From positions 3,178,804 through 3,242,803 of the forward strand of contig NZ_CP040297.1 of NCBI RefSeq assembly GCF_013393945.1: a DNA stretch of 64,000 nucleotides, read 5' to 3'. The notes under the pieces were generated by a model, which did no database searches, had not been told where the DNA came from, and saw only the letters and a list, made by a program, of their open reading frames with translations. Shown here piece after piece: positions 9,163 through 20,700 of this stretch (positions are counted from its first letter, which is position 1; each line of letters begins with the position of its first letter). Both the position numbers and the translations under genes were made by a program. This DNA is from Nostoc sp. TCL26-01 (GTDB lineage: Bacteria; Cyanobacteriota; Cyanobacteriia; Cyanobacteriales; Nostocaceae).

Positions 9163-9349
9163 AAGAATTAATCATCGGCTCTCAAATACCGATGCCCAGT
9201 ATATGCTATCTCGTTTACCCCAGTATGATATGACGAATCAAAACTAACAGTAAAAGGGAAAAGGTAATCCAAATATCATCCCGCATACCTTTGTTTATTT
9301 CCCAGTCTTACCCATTCCCCATTACCGATTAGCTGAGAACTGGACGATT

Positions 9350-10618
9350 TTATTTACTCACCAACGCTGGTTCTTTGACCGATTGTCCTAAAAGTTGGGT
9401 GTATAGTTCACTTAGTTGCTCTGCCACACCATCCCAACTAAACTTAGCTCTGGTGTGTTCTTTAGCAGCTGCACCTAACTCATCTCGCAATGCTGGATTT
9501 GTGAGAATTCTGTCAATTGCCACATTAAATGCTGCCACATCTTTTGGTGGTACTAATAGACCAGTCTTTTCGGGAACGACTGTAAACTGAAGTCCGCCGA
9601 CATCACTAGCTACTACAGGTGTACCACTAGCCATTGCTTCAATGGCCACCAACCCAAAAGGTTCATAATGGCTGGGAACAACGCAAACATCAGATGCGGC
9701 ATAGTAAGCTGGCAAAATATCTTGGCTGAGACGACCAGGGAGAGAAGTCAAGTGACTCATGCCTAATTCTTGCACAATTGCTTCAATGCGATCGCGCTCT
9801 TTACCATCACTATTTCCTGGGGTACTACCACCACCAATGATCAATTTGAGTTTATGGGAATCACGGAACTTAGATTGATTTACTGCACGCACTAAAGTTT
9901 CTATCCCTTTGCGTGAGTCAAAACGCCCCACATATAACACCACTTTAGCTTCTTGATCAATCTCCAACTCAGCTCTTGCTGCTTGTCTACCAATCGAGCC
10001 GAAGCGGCGAATATCTGTACCACAAGGAATAACGTCAATATGTCCTTTTGTGGAAACTAGTGTTCTCATGTGTTGCTGTTCTTGAGGACTCGTAGCCACA
10101 ATTCTCTCGGCTGTTTCCAGTACTTGTTTTTCTATAGCTAAACGCTTGGTAGCAATTAAGGGGACAGCATCTACAGCTTTGTATTTAACTGCACCCAATG
10201 AATGATACGTATGAACTAGCTTGCTGCCCTGAATTGCTTTTAACTGCATTCCCACCCAGCTAGACAGCCAATAGTTTGTATGCACCAACGGATATGTGAT
10301 GTGATTTTCTCGTTGAAATTGCAGAAGTTGTTGCACAAACTCTGGTAAATATTTAAAACCATTATCCCTGGGGACAAACTCCTCTGGCCCAGCAGTTAAC
10401 CGAACCGTCCGACAAAGTGGAGTATGCTGCACAATCGTCTCTTGTTCAGGACTGACTTTGCGGCTAAACATATCTACTTGCCAACCCAATTGGGCTAATG
10501 CTAGACCCACTTCGCGCACGTAAACATTTTGCCCCCCAGCCTCTTCCTTACCAATTTCAATTGACGGGTCTCCGTGAACTGAAATTAAAGCGATGCGTTT
10601 TTCAGTGGTAGAGTTCAT
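9350..10618 (-). CDS. GT4 glycosyltransferase, probable unidomain sucrose-phosphate synthase
   Basis: This is a retaining GT-B glycosyltransferase of family GT4. The N-terminal GGQNVYVREV motif is characteristic of the sucrose synthase / sucrose-phosphate synthase / MshA group. The C-terminal donor-binding domain shows LYVGRFDSRKGIETLV and the EX7E-type segment PSHYEPFGLVAIEAMASG. At 422 residues it has the size of the single-domain sucrose-phosphate synthases described in Anabaena, which make sucrose 6-phosphate from UDP- or ADP-glucose and fructose 6-phosphate. Substrate choice cannot be settled from motifs; another sugar acceptor remains possible. It has a separate upstream region and no operon partner. 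Confidence 0.7.
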   Translation of the reverse strand: MNSTTEKRIALISVHGDPSIEIGKEEAGGQNVYVREVGLALAQLGWQVDMFSRKVSPEQETIVQHTPLCRTVRLTAGPEEFVPRDNGFKYLPEFVQQLLQFQRENHITYPLVHTNYWLSSWVGMQLKAIQGSKLVHTYHSLGAVKYKAVDAVPLIATKRLAIEKQVLETAERIVATSPQEQQHMRTLVSTKGHIDVIPCGTDIRRFGSIGRQAARAELEIDQEAKVVLYVGRFDSRKGIETLVRAVNQSKFRDSHKLKLIIGGGSTPGNSDGKERDRIEAIVQELGMSHLTSLPGRLSQDILPAYYAASDVCVVPSHYEPFGLVAIEAMASGTPVVASDVGGLQFTVVPEKTGLLVPPKDVAAFNVAIDRILTNPALRDELGAAAKEHTRAKFSWDGVAEQLSELYTQLLGQSVKEPALVSK

Positions 10619-11945
10619 AGTTCGTGTGTGTTGCTGATTTTAATAAAAGATCAGGCGGTTCTCAGTGTGCTGTCAGCACAACTACTTCATACGTGAATTA
10701 TGTAGGAACATTGAGTAACCTTTATTTTAATTTAATATGTCAAAGATTTTTATATATCTGCTACAAGGACTATACTTTTTTGCTCGGTGTTTGGATTAAA
10801 AATATTTATACATAAGTAGTCATACTCATATTTAATGCCTTTGATAGATGAACTTCTATTTGGTTGATCAGCAATGTGCAGATATGATTTTTCTCTGTTA
10901 GGAATTCATCCGTTTTTTCCCGAATACTCACATAGATCACTTCAGCATATTTACGTTAATTATTAATGAACAAATGGTAAACAACCGTATTTTTACTTAA
11001 ATCACTGACCAAGATTAATATGAATTGATGAGTAATTTTTCCTATTGATGTGGAGATGATAGGGTTTAATCTGCTTAAAGCTACTCCGAGCAAGTAGGTA
11101 ACGATCAATACCATTAAATAATAATTATTTTGTTATTTCTAATACAGTTTTTTCAAAAAACACTTGATTCTTTGTTATCAAAGAGTTTTTGCTCAATGTG
11201 ATGTAATGATGACAAAATTTAATCCTGTTCGACAAAACTTAGATTAGTCATTGGTCATTAGTCATTAGTCATTAGTCAATAGTCATTAGTCAATAGTCAT
11301 TAGTCATTAATCAATGGTCACATTAGTCAAAATTATTTTCCCCTTGTCCCCTTGTCCCTTACTCCCCCACTCCCTCACTCTCTCACTCCCTCACTCCCTC
11401 ACTCTTTCACTCAGCACTCTCTACTCTCTACACCCATTGTCAATTCTTAATGCAAAACCCCTCAAGAACGACTTAAGGGGTAAGAAAACTAAATTATTTA
11501 GTTTCCATATTTTTCTCTGGAAGAATTCAAAACAGACCTTTTGCGCCTTCTGTCAAAAATATTTAATGAGAATTAATTCCAATTGAAGTGTGATGCCTTG
11601 CTCTTAACTCTGGTAATTATGACTATCTAGAACAGTAAACAGGTTGCTCGGATGAAAAAATGCCTGTTTAACATAAAAATATCAGCACTAGCTCCAATGC
11701 CAATAAATTTTAGACACATTTAGCCTTTTTAAGCTTGCTTATCTTCAGTTTTGCTGTCACGAGCGAGTAGTTAATAGCTAACTGATAATGAGAAAATTTT
11801 CTATTTAATATGACAAACTAAGGCAATCACTAATATTTGCCAAAAAATAGCGATCGCCTATTGAATCAGCTTGTCGCACTTAACAATTAAAAATTAAAAA
11901 TCAAAAAAGTATGACTTTTAATTTTTAATCCTCTAAGCCTATCAC
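10619..11945. other. long intergenic region with heptamer repeats
   Basis: These 1.3 kb are AT-rich and carry no convincing gene. Two tandem heptamer blocks lie at 11247-11313 and 11340-11425. One HIP1 octamer occurs near 11850. The end (about 11880-11935) is an AT-only imperfect hairpin that could terminate the RNA-binding protein transcript. Confidence 0.55.
11247..11425. repeat. heptamer tandem repeats (STRR type)
   Basis: The first block (11247-11313) consists of AGTCATT-like 7-mers with variants (TGGTCAT, AGTCAAT). The second (11340-11425) is built of CTCACTC-like 7-mers. Short tandemly repeated repetitive sequences of this kind are known from heterocystous cyanobacteria. Confidence 0.85.
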
Positions 11946-12446
11946 CTAATTCGTAGCTTGAGCAGCTAGCATTTGCTTGAGCTTTTCAAGCTCCGATGCC
12001 CAACGTGGATCGGGACGAACTGCGTCTGAGTCGGTGCTGGTTGTGGCATTCTCACGAGTACCACCGCCACGACGAGACTTTTTAGAGCCTTTCTCACGAC
12101 GACTGTTGTCTTTATTCACGTTTGGAGTAGAACTACCACCGGAAGCACTAGCGGCTTTCGGTTGCGCGCCTTGTTCTTCGCCTTCCTCACCCTTGGTACG
12201 TGGTAAGGCTTTCTCTAATTTAATTGGGGTTTCTTTGAACATTTGACCATTATATTTTTCAATAATTTGGTCTGCTTGCTCATCATTGTTAACTGTCAAA
12301 AACCCAAAGCCACGACATTTGCCGGTTTTGCGGTCTTTGATAAGTTTAGTTGTCACAGCATCGCCCTCTGCGGCAAAAACAGCTTGCAGTTCTTGACGAT
12401 CTATTTCTTCTTTTGGCAAATTGCCTATGTATAGGCGCACGGACAT
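11946..12446 (-). CDS. RRM-domain RNA-binding protein
   Basis: The protein has a single RNA recognition motif at residues 2-82 with RNP2 (LYIGNL) and RNP1 (KCRGFGFLTV). Cyanobacterial RRM proteins of the Rbp type bind single-stranded RNA and several are cold-induced or target mRNAs to membranes. Here the RRM is followed by a long hydrophilic, Ser/Gly/Arg/Lys-rich linker (about 83-140) and ends with a short helix (WASELEKLKQMLAAQ). The total of 166 residues is longer than the common glycine-rich Rbp proteins. A GGAGG ribosome site lies about 9 nt before the ATG. Its target RNAs cannot be inferred. Confidence 0.9.
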   Translation of the reverse strand: MSVRLYIGNLPKEEIDRQELQAVFAAEGDAVTTKLIKDRKTGKCRGFGFLTVNNDEQADQIIEKYNGQMFKETPIKLEKALPRTKGEEGEEQGAQPKAASASGGSSTPNVNKDNSRREKGSKKSRRGGGTRENATTSTDSDAVRPDPRWASELEKLKQMLAAQATN

Positions 12447-13053
12447 GAACTATACCTCCAGAGATGTGTAAACATGGCAAGGCAACAAAACAATTGCTTG
12501 GCTTTGACTTTTATCAAAACAGAATACATGCGTCAGTCGCCAGAATGGGCTAAACGCCCCGCTACCGCTAACAGAATTTAATTCTGTGCGACTAGCGGAT
12601 GAATAAATTGGTTTAGGACCCCCGCTAAATCGAAAATTTAGCGGTCTGCAATGAGTGGCGGGTCTGAATACCCCACTCATTGATTCTGACTCCTGAATTC
12701 TGACTTCTGAATTCTTCTTCAAGTGTTATTGACCAAGAATGCTGTAAACCAATTTTTTGCTCCAAACTGTCAACTTATACAATACAGTTTTTTGTTGGGA
12801 TCAAGCTTGTTTAATCATAGAGCGCACCAACGCTCAACTAATACCACCTTAATTCTAAAAGTTGCAAATTTGTTATTTTACTGCTGATTACAGTAAAAAT
12901 TTTTTTGAATGGGCTTGTCCGCAGAATTAAATACCATTCCTTACATTACCACGGTATCTTCTACGTAGCTAGTTCAAAACAAACTTTTCTCGCACTAAAG
13001 TTTTAACATCGTAACATAAACTACATCTGATTCTCAAATATAAGCTTGTGAAA

Positions 13054-13075
13054 CAAAAACCAGCCTGAGGCTGGT
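13054..13075 (-). terminator. rho-independent terminator on the minus strand
   Basis: Read on the minus strand, a 7-bp stem (ACCAGCC with GGCTGGT) and 3-nt loop are followed by TTTTTG. It lies about 330 bp beyond the M48-like gene, whose transcript it probably ends. Confidence 0.75.
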
Positions 13076-13240
13076 CGATTTGCTGCTGTGTTGGGAGGAA
13101 TAAACAGATAGATTGGCGCAAGCAACCGAATCTCAATCACCTAGCTAATGCACGGTGTTATTTCATATATCGGATACTTTGTAAATAAATGTAACACTTT
13201 TTGAGAATTATTGCAATATTTATTTACATTTTGGGGAGGC

Positions 13241-13402
13241 AATGGTCATTGGTCATTGGTCATTGGTCATTAGTCATTAGTCATTAGTCAATGGTCATTA
13301 GTCAATGGTCATTAGTCATTAGTCATTAGTCATCAGCAATTCTTACTCCCTCACTCCCTCACTCCCTCCCTCACTCATAACTCAGCACTCAGCACTCAAT
13401 AC
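13241..13402. repeat. heptamer tandem repeats (STRR type)
   Basis: GGTCATT and AGTCATT 7-mers (about 13241-13332) are followed by CTCACTC and CAGCACT 7-mers up to the stop codon of the M48-like gene. Confidence 0.85.
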
Positions 13403-13405
13403 TAG

Positions 13406-15583
13406 TTAACCAACCAGAAATATATAAGCTCCCCAGGCTTGGGCGGCGATCGCTAAAATAGTAGACCAGATGGGATGAGGGCTGTGGATGGTTTTACCAT
13501 TTTGGGTTTGTAGGGTTTGAATATCGATCCAAGGTGTTGCGCCTCGGCGGAACCAGCCTGTGACGATGATTTGGCGACCGATTAAGTCTTGGGGGTTGAT
13601 TGGTTGTCCGAGCCAAGAGATATGATGCAATTTGACTAAACCCGTGTGGGATTGGAGAATTAGGTCTTGGGCTAGAAAATTGCCGATACCTTTGCGGCCT
13701 ATGAGCTTACCGATAAACTGCACAGGAAGACTATCAACGGGGATGGTAGTGGGATTTGCTAAGAGGTGGGGTAGTTGTTGGTCAGAGTAGATGTTGGTGG
13801 ATTTGATGTTGGGAAAAAACGCATTCATTCTAATGACAATGCCAATGCTAAAGCCGATGAGTAGGCAACCTGTCACAAATGACCAATCTTCGTAAATCCA
13901 CTTGAGATTTAAAACTTTGAAGGCAAATGCAGCTTGCCAAAGCAACCAAATCAACCCAGCAAAGACCAAACCCATAGGCACACCCAAAAAGGGAGCCGTT
14001 TGTAACCAAAAAGATTGACGGGTAACGTTCAATGCTTCCTGGTTGAGTGATTGTTGACTAGTGAGATGAATTTCTGGATCTATATGCCAATGACTAGCTA
14101 TTTGACAGAGGCGACGGATGCGATCGCCCATTAAAGGATGACTATTATTGACTGTAAACCACTGGCGATAGGGGTTGATATTATCCCACATCAACATTGA
14201 TTCAAAGTTGAGATGACCGGCAATACTTCCTAAAGAAATACTCTGTTGATAACCTACAGGTAATAAGAGATTTAAGCTTTCTAATAGCCCACTAGTGGAT
14301 TCTTCTCGTTGAATATCGCTGGCGATGCCAATGGTGATTTTTAATAAAGCGCGGATCAGTCCGTTGGGATTGCCTGTAATTTCTGCTGCTAGGCGATCGC
14401 TATAGTACAATCTCAAGCGGGAGTGGAACAAAGCTGTACCTGTGAGGATACACCACAAACCATAAGCCAAACTGGAGATGATTGTGAATGGCCAGTGGAA
14501 TATTCCTTTGCCAGCCTTGTCTCCCCATGCCGCGATTTGCTGATAGATTTTATAGATGGGTAAGGTGATCAGCATAACTAAAGACATAACCACAAAATCT
14601 TTGTGGGTAATTTGTCCTAGTTGGGCAGCATAGATGGTGGCAATTTCATCGTCGGCTAGTTGCTCTAACAATCCTTGACTGACGACAATCCGGGCATTCC
14701 TGGGTAAATTGCCATAAGTTAAAGCTATAGGTGCAGCTATGGGTAAAATTCGTAGTTGGGGTGATGGCCAATGTTTTTGTTGGCAGTAGCGATGTAGCAC
14801 ACGGGGAGTTTCCCGACTATAGTTGTGCAACATATCTTTAGACAATTCTCGCTGACTATACAACTCAGCTAACAACCAATCTAACAACCAAGGTGATAGG
14901 GCGATCGCTACGAACAAAATTACCAAGAGAACTGGACTAGGATCTTGATATAACAAATCAACTGGTTCTAAGTATGGCAATTTGACTAAAGCCAAGTTGA
15001 TTGTTGCCATGATGAACTTGAGTATTGCTCGCAGCACCCAAAACAGGGCGACAAATGTACCTGCTGACAGCAACCGTAAGGGAATTAAGTTAGGTTTTTT
15101 GAGAGGTTGCCAAACTTTAGCCCGTTTTGCCTGTCGCCAATAAATCCCAAATTCTTTAGGTTTTGTGTAACTCGGATTTAATGATCCGTTGTTGCCAATA
15201 AAATTATTTTGATAGCCCGCAGAAGCTACAGCAGATGGGTAACGCGGTTTAGTTGGTGCTGCTGTCTGTTGTGATGGGGCTGGAGAATTGTCTGATTTTT
15301 GGCGATTTTTTTTATTTTTGGTTAAATGTCTTAAAGCGACTTCTGCCCATTCTTTCACCTGGGTATTTTGACTGTCGGTGAGAGTTTGACATAAGGCGAT
15401 CGCTTTTTTGAGTTCGCCGCTACGGGCGTAAGCCATGACTAAGCCTACCTTGGCTTGTAGACTAGCTGTACTGTTACCTTGATGGCTAGCTAAAGGTTCA
15501 AGTTGAGCGATCGCACTTGGGTAATTTCCCTGCTTGAGGGCAGCTAAACCAGCCTCCAGAGACGATTTAGTATGTGAAGGCAT
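13406..15583 (-). CDS. M48-like membrane protein without the HEXXH zinc site
   Basis: The 725-residue protein begins with a TPR-like helical region (about 1-90). A low-complexity linker, several membrane helices and a region clearly related to M48 (HtpX/Ste24-type) membrane metalloproteases follow. Around residues 308-328 the family pattern LxDDExxxxxAHELGHxxxxD reads LADDEIATIYAAQLGQITHKD, so the HEXXH residues are Ala320, Gln321, Leu322, Gly323 and Gln324. The later EYxAD-type motif is also altered (YYSDRLAAE). I infer a non-proteolytic pseudoenzyme, perhaps a scaffold or an accessory factor. Its C-terminal 100 residues form a soluble beta-rich domain. It is the same strand and direction as prfC but 196 bp away. 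Confidence 0.75.
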   Translation of the reverse strand: MPSHTKSSLEAGLAALKQGNYPSAIAQLEPLASHQGNSTASLQAKVGLVMAYARSGELKKAIALCQTLTDSQNTQVKEWAEVALRHLTKNKKNRQKSDNSPAPSQQTAAPTKPRYPSAVASAGYQNNFIGNNGSLNPSYTKPKEFGIYWRQAKRAKVWQPLKKPNLIPLRLLSAGTFVALFWVLRAILKFIMATINLALVKLPYLEPVDLLYQDPSPVLLVILFVAIALSPWLLDWLLAELYSQRELSKDMLHNYSRETPRVLHRYCQQKHWPSPQLRILPIAAPIALTYGNLPRNARIVVSQGLLEQLADDEIATIYAAQLGQITHKDFVVMSLVMLITLPIYKIYQQIAAWGDKAGKGIFHWPFTIISSLAYGLWCILTGTALFHSRLRLYYSDRLAAEITGNPNGLIRALLKITIGIASDIQREESTSGLLESLNLLLPVGYQQSISLGSIAGHLNFESMLMWDNINPYRQWFTVNNSHPLMGDRIRRLCQIASHWHIDPEIHLTSQQSLNQEALNVTRQSFWLQTAPFLGVPMGLVFAGLIWLLWQAAFAFKVLNLKWIYEDWSFVTGCLLIGFSIGIVIRMNAFFPNIKSTNIYSDQQLPHLLANPTTIPVDSLPVQFIGKLIGRKGIGNFLAQDLILQSHTGLVKLHHISWLGQPINPQDLIGRQIIVTGWFRRGATPWIDIQTLQTQNGKTIHSPHPIWSTILAIAAQAWGAYIFLVG

Positions 15584-15680
15584 AGAAATTCTGGCACTCC
15601 ATCTCTGCTAATTGATCTACGGTGATGCAAAAGCGCGGATCTAAAAATGTCGGTAATTTCCAGCCAAATAATTAGTAATT

Positions 15681-15720
15681 CGTAATACTCGCCAAAGGCG
15701 AGAAGCAAGCTACGTAATTC
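15681..15720. repeat. 40-bp dispersed repeat, copy 1
   Basis: This 40-bp block is identical to 63457-63496. Its core CTCGCCAAAGGCGAG (15688-15702) is a perfect small hairpin, and the flanks repeat CGTAAT. It lies between the M48-like gene and prfC. Confidence 0.8.
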
Positions 15721-15779
15721 ATAATTCGTAATTAAGAAAGCTACTAACTAGGCATAGTCTCTTAATTTTGAATTGTGAA

Positions 15780-17402
15780 TTATTCAACTGGTTGACTGGA
15801 AAAAACTGGAGCGATCGCGCTTAATTTTAGTTCTGGATGATCTCCCTGTAACTGTTGACAGTTCCATTCATTACGGAACAATAAAACTGGGCGGTTCATG
15901 CTGTCTTTGACGGTGGTGGTGTTGAATATACGTCCCACCTTATTCAAAGCTTCCCAACCACCTTCTACCCAACGAGCAACGCTGTAGGGTAGTAGTTCCA
16001 GAATAGTCTCTACACCATACTCGTTTTGTAGGCGAAATTGCACCACCTCGAATTGCAACTGACCCACAGCTGCCATAATGGGGTCGCGCTTGGCTTCATC
16101 AGTTGAATACATAATTTGCACTGCACCCTCCTCGCGCAATTCCGAAATGCCTTTCTGAAATTGCTTAAATTTCGAGGGGTTGGGATTGCGGAGAGTTGCA
16201 AACAGTTCTGGTGAAAAATACGGAATTCCTTCATATTCCAGCTTCTGCCCCGTGTAAATTGTATCGCCGATCGCAAAAACACCTGGATTATTCAAACCGA
16301 TCACATCACCTGGATACGCTACATCAATCGATTCTCGTTCTTGAGCAAAGAGTTTTTGGGGACGCGATAGCCGCACAACTTTGCCAGTTCGAGCATGATT
16401 AACTGTCATATCTTTTTCAAACTTACCAGTGCAGACCCGGATAAAAGCCACTCGATCTCGATGTTTTGGGTCCATGTTGGCTTGGAGTTTGAAAACGAAC
16501 CCGGAAAACTCTGGATATGTTGGCGGTACTTCACCAACTGTACTATTGTGGACACCTGGTTTGAGTGCATAGTCTAGGAAGTACTTGAGAAATAACTCAA
16601 CTCCAAAGTTCGTCATAGCGCTACCAAAGAAAACCGGAGTCATTTTTCCCTGATGTACTAACTCTAAATCTAGTTCCGCCCCTGCACCTTCTAGGAGTTC
16701 TAAATCGTTTTTGAGTTGATAATACAGTTCTTGTTCTAGGAGTTCTTCAATTTGCGGATCACCCAAGTCTACAGTCGTGTCACGGGCTTCTTTACTCCCG
16801 TGGGCGCTACGTTCAAACAGGTGGATTTGTTGTTGGTTTCTGTCAAATACACCCTTGAAGCGATCGCCCATACCAATCGGCCAGTTAACAGCGTAGGTTT
16901 GCAACCCCAATTCTTGCTCAATTTCATCTAGCAGCTCTAATGGCTCTCTTCCCGGACGGTCGAGTTTGTTAACAAATGTAAAAATTGGTAAACCCCGTAA
17001 TTTACATACTTCAAATAACTTACGTGTTTGGGGTTCCAAGCCTTTAGCCACATCTATCAGCATGACCGCATTATCGGCGGCAGCGAGAGTCCGATAAGTA
17101 TCTTCACTAAAATCTTGGTGTCCTGGTGTGTCGAGTAAATTAATCTGGCAATTTTCGTATTCAAACTGTAATACTGTAGATGTAATGGAAATACCCCGTT
17201 GCTGTTCCATTGCCATCCAATCTGAAGTTGCCTTACGTTGCGCTCTCCGAGCTTTCACCGCACCAGCTTCGTGAATCGCACCTCCGTACAAGAGTAACTT
17301 TTCTGTCAGCGTAGTTTTCCCAGCATCAGGGTGAGAAATAATAGCAAAATTGCGGCGAAGCTCAACAGCTTTGTGGAGTTCCGTCTGTATTTCGGTTGAC
17401 AT
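15780..17402 (-). CDS. prfC: peptide chain release factor 3
   Basis: RF3 is a translational GTPase that recycles RF1/RF2 from the ribosome after peptide release. The G1 motif [14 protein letters not shown]3 [11 protein letters not shown] and G4 NKLDRPG are intact. The RF3-specific N-terminal extension and C-terminal domains are present over 540 residues, the normal length. The catalytic His of the PGH motif is kept, unlike in the EF-G-like protein at 30264-32348. It appears to be a single gene with a short AT-rich upstream region. Confidence 0.96.
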   Translation of the reverse strand: MSTEIQTELHKAVELRRNFAIISHPDAGKTTLTEKLLLYGGAIHEAGAVKARRAQRKATSDWMAMEQQRGISITSTVLQFEYENCQINLLDTPGHQDFSEDTYRTLAAADNAVMLIDVAKGLEPQTRKLFEVCKLRGLPIFTFVNKLDRPGREPLELLDEIEQELGLQTYAVNWPIGMGDRFKGVFDRNQQQIHLFERSAHGSKEARDTTVDLGDPQIEELLEQELYYQLKNDLELLEGAGAELDLELVHQGKMTPVFFGSAMTNFGVELFLKYFLDYALKPGVHNSTVGEVPPTYPEFSGFVFKLQANMDPKHRDRVAFIRVCTGKFEKDMTVNHARTGKVVRLSRPQKLFAQERESIDVAYPGDVIGLNNPGVFAIGDTIYTGQKLEYEGIPYFSPELFATLRNPNPSKFKQFQKGISELREEGAVQIMYSTDEAKRDPIMAAVGQLQFEVVQFRLQNEYGVETILELLPYSVARWVEGGWEALNKVGRIFNTTTVKDSMNRPVLLFRNEWNCQQLQGDHPELKLSAIAPVFSSQPVE

Positions 17403-17752
17403 AAAATGTGTTGACTTCCTTAGTTATGTAACTTAACTTAATTTTTTCTACTTTAGCGAGTCTCTTAATCTTAAAACAACGATGCTCAGGTAAATGCAAA
17501 ATTCCCCATCTCCGACAACAAGCCTGAACAACTATACCTTTCAATTTAGCAACAACTGATACCAATTCAAAATTCAAAATTCAAAATTAAGAAAGCCTTG
17601 TTCTACAAGGGTTTCCGTGTTTGGTTCTGTATCAGATTTTTAGTGAATTGGTATGAATTGTCCTTACGGAAAATTGCCGATGAAAGGGAATAAGGAATAG
17701 GGGATAGGGGATAGGGAATGGTGCAGCAAGGCTAATCTGGGCAATCTGGAAT
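17403..17752. other. intergenic region with short tandem repeats
   Basis: Three copies of a TTCAAAA heptamer (about 17563-17585) and GGGATAG-like repeats (about 17690-17718) lie here. I see no gene. The prfC promoter should be at the low-coordinate-distal end, next to 17402. Confidence 0.5.
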
Positions 17753-20700
17753 TTAAGTCATAATTGGTAAAGTGATCATAAATTCAGTTCCTTTGCCTGG
17801 TGTAGAGTTCACAACGAGGGTTCCGTTATGTTTTTCTACGACGATTTGATAAGCGATCGCCAGTCCTAATCCTGTACCTTTGCCTACGGCTTTAGTAGTA
17901 AATAAGTGGTCAAATATTTTTTGTTTAACTTGTTCACTCATGCCAACACCATTATCAGCAATAACGATTTGAATTTTGTTATTGATGATTAACGTTTTGA
18001 TGAAAATATGATTGGGATTAGCCCTCACTTCGTCAAAACTGCGTTGGTAATTCGATTCTTCTAATGCGTCAATGGCATTTGCTAAAATATTCATAAATAC
18101 CTGATTTAACTGCCCAGGAAAACAATCAATCTGAGGTAGATCAGCGTATTCAGTCATCACTTCAATGGCTGGGCGCTGTTCATTGGCTTTGAGACGATGT
18201 TTCAAAATTAGAATAGTACTGTCAATACCTTCGTGAATATTAAATGGTACTTTGTAATCTTGATCAGCACGAGAAAAAGTGCGGAGACTGGTACTGATAT
18301 TTTTCAGGCGATCGCAAGCCATTGACATTGAGTTAATCATCTTGGGCAAATCTTCTAAAATATAATTTAAGTCGATTTCTTCCTGATGCTCAAGAATTTC
18401 TTGTCCTGGATTTGGTAGACCTAATTGATATAGTTGCAAATGTTCAATAATATCGTTAACTGTCGGTTGAGCTTGTTGGAGTGTGGCAGAAATAAAGCCC
18501 AAGGGATTATTCATTTCATGGGCTACACCAGCAACTAAGTTACCCAATGCCAACATTTTTTCACTTTGGATTATTTGTAATTGTGCTTGTTGTAAATCTT
18601 GTAATGCTTGCCCAGCTTGTCGATAAAGTCGGGCATTTTCTAAAGAAATAGCAGCTTGGGTACAAAGGAAATTGAGAATGAGAATGCGATCACTGGTAAA
18701 CACACCACTGGTTGAGCGATTCTTTAAATACAAAATGCCAATTAAGTTTCCTTGATTCAAAATGGGCAAGCAGAGCAAACTCTTGGGTTGTCTTTGGACT
18801 AAATAGTCATCGATGATAGGTAAATCAGTTTTGAGATGATCAATCACGACTACTTCTTGAGTATTTTTGACGTATTGGATCAACTTGATAGGTACGTTGG
18901 TGCTACTCTCTAAGGGTTCGGAACAAAGTTCTGTTTTTTCTAGGGTAGCAATGGCTTTTAAATGCCATTTACCATCGCTATTGGGCAAAATTAAAACGCA
19001 GCGATCGCCTCCTGAGTTTTGCAAAATTATCTGAGTCAGTTGATACAATAATTCATCTAGTTGAATCGCACTGGAGAGGCCTTGAGAGGCTTTGAGAATG
19101 GCAGCAAAATCTAAGGCAGTATTGATGCTAGAAGTAGAAGAACAACTGTTTTTTGTTGAGGCGTGAATCGAAACATTAGGGGTGGCGATTGAGGCTAGGG
19201 TTTCTAGTGAGTTGAGGGTGATCTTTGCTTGCTGAAGAATGGGGCGCAGTAAGTCGGGGTAGCGATGTTCTAAATCGTCTGTTTTGGCTTTGGCTCCCCA
19301 ACGAGCGTAGCCATAGTAAGCCTCCTGCATATAACCTGCGGCAATTTTTTCTTTCCCCCAAGCTAGGTAAAACTTAGCTGCTAGTTCATGGCTGAGGGTT
19401 TCTTCTTGGAAATAGCCGTTTTCTTTCGCTCCGGTAATAGCGCGATCATACCAATCTCCTGCTTCATAATTCTGGCCTAAAACCCGATAGGTTTCAGCCT
19501 GTACAAGTTGATACTTGTGTAAATAGTTCATGGGAGCGTGACGCGCCCATGTCTCCATCGATTTTTGATTTGCCGCAATCTTAGCTAATATCAGTGTTTT
19601 CTCTGTTGGATAGGCACATAATGCCAGCAGATTTAAGGATTGATAGAAATTCTTTAAGGGAATAATCAATAAACCAGCAGCACCCTGTTCGTATGCCTCA
19701 AATTTATCAGCATATTCTGCCGCATTTTGATGATCTCCAAATAAATAAGATAGTAATAATTTGGCGAGATAAACATAGCAAATTCCATTGACATTATGAC
19801 TTTGAATTAAAGATGGGAGAGTTTCTATTTCATTAAATGATGAGCCAATCAGCAGCATAGGATTTTCGGCATGACCACGCAAATTAATTACAGTTTGCCG
19901 CCATGTATTTGCCCAGATTAAAGAAACTTCTTGCTTGATTTCTTCTATGAGCAGACAATATTTATTAGCTTCAGATTCAGCAAATTCTAGGTTTTCTCCA
20001 GTCCAGAATAAAAACTGGCAATAGCAATTAGCACAATATCCTACATATTCTAAGTCACCATGTTCTAGCCCACTGCTAAGACCTGCCAAAAATACAGGTA
20101 GAGTAGAACGAATGGAATTTTGCCAATGTTTAATAAATAAGGCAAATGTCAGATTAACTTTGCTAGTTAGTTCTTTTGCCTGAAACCGATCTAAAATAAT
20201 AGTTGCTAGTTGACCAAATTGATATCCTCGTTCGATTTCGCCAGTGGCACATAAGAATAATCCATAAAGACTATAGGCGATCGCTGCTTGGGGTGAGTTA
20301 CCATGTTCAATGCAGATTTTCACCATTGTGAATATCTTTAAAGGTAATAACTCAGGTTTGGCTAAATATACAGATGCGAACAAACCAACAAGGATTCGCA
20401 AGGCTGCGGATTGGTGAGGATTGCCCAACTGAGGTAAATTGACTAGTGTGGCAATCGGGCGATCGCCTAACACAAGTCTCAGTTTTTGGTGTTCAGCTAT
20501 CATCATCGCAAAATCACATTCTTGAGCGAAATCTACACCCAGTAATCCCAAAGCTTCTCTACCTATATTGATGGCTTCTAGTAATTTATTTTGGGCTGTA
20601 TATGATTGAATTTGAATTTCATAAACTTTGATTTTATCTAATGAATCTTGAGCTTTTACAAGTGTTTCTTGAATTAAATATTTTGCAGTTTCAAAATTAG

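Larger units (their letters stand above)
12447..13405. other. intergenic region with dispersed repeats
   Basis: This 959-bp stretch holds a dispersed palindromic repeat near 12545-12650 (CGCCCCGCTACCGCTAAC type, also seen at 44209-44275), a minus-strand terminator at 13054-13075 and a heptamer block at 13241-13402. An open frame at 12450-12722 reads through repeat DNA and is not a believable gene. Confidence 0.55.

Noticed and set aside
9350..10618. MshA (mycothiol glycosyltransferase) as the identity of the GT4 enzyme
   Set aside because: The GGQNVYV motif fits MshA too, but cyanobacteria are not known to make mycothiol. The size and group fit a unidomain sucrose-phosphate synthase better.
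10624..10815. 63-codon plus-strand open frame after the GT4 gene
   Set aside because: AT-rich, aromatic-rich random-looking product with no ribosome site.
11314..11586. 90-codon plus-strand open frame in the long intergenic region
   Set aside because: Its start is made of CTCACTC heptamers (SLTLSLPHSLTLSL-type) and nothing after it looks like a protein.
12450..12722. 90-codon open frame on the minus strand upstream of the RRM gene
   Set aside because: It reads through dispersed repeats and its product resembles nothing; the composition is repeat-driven.
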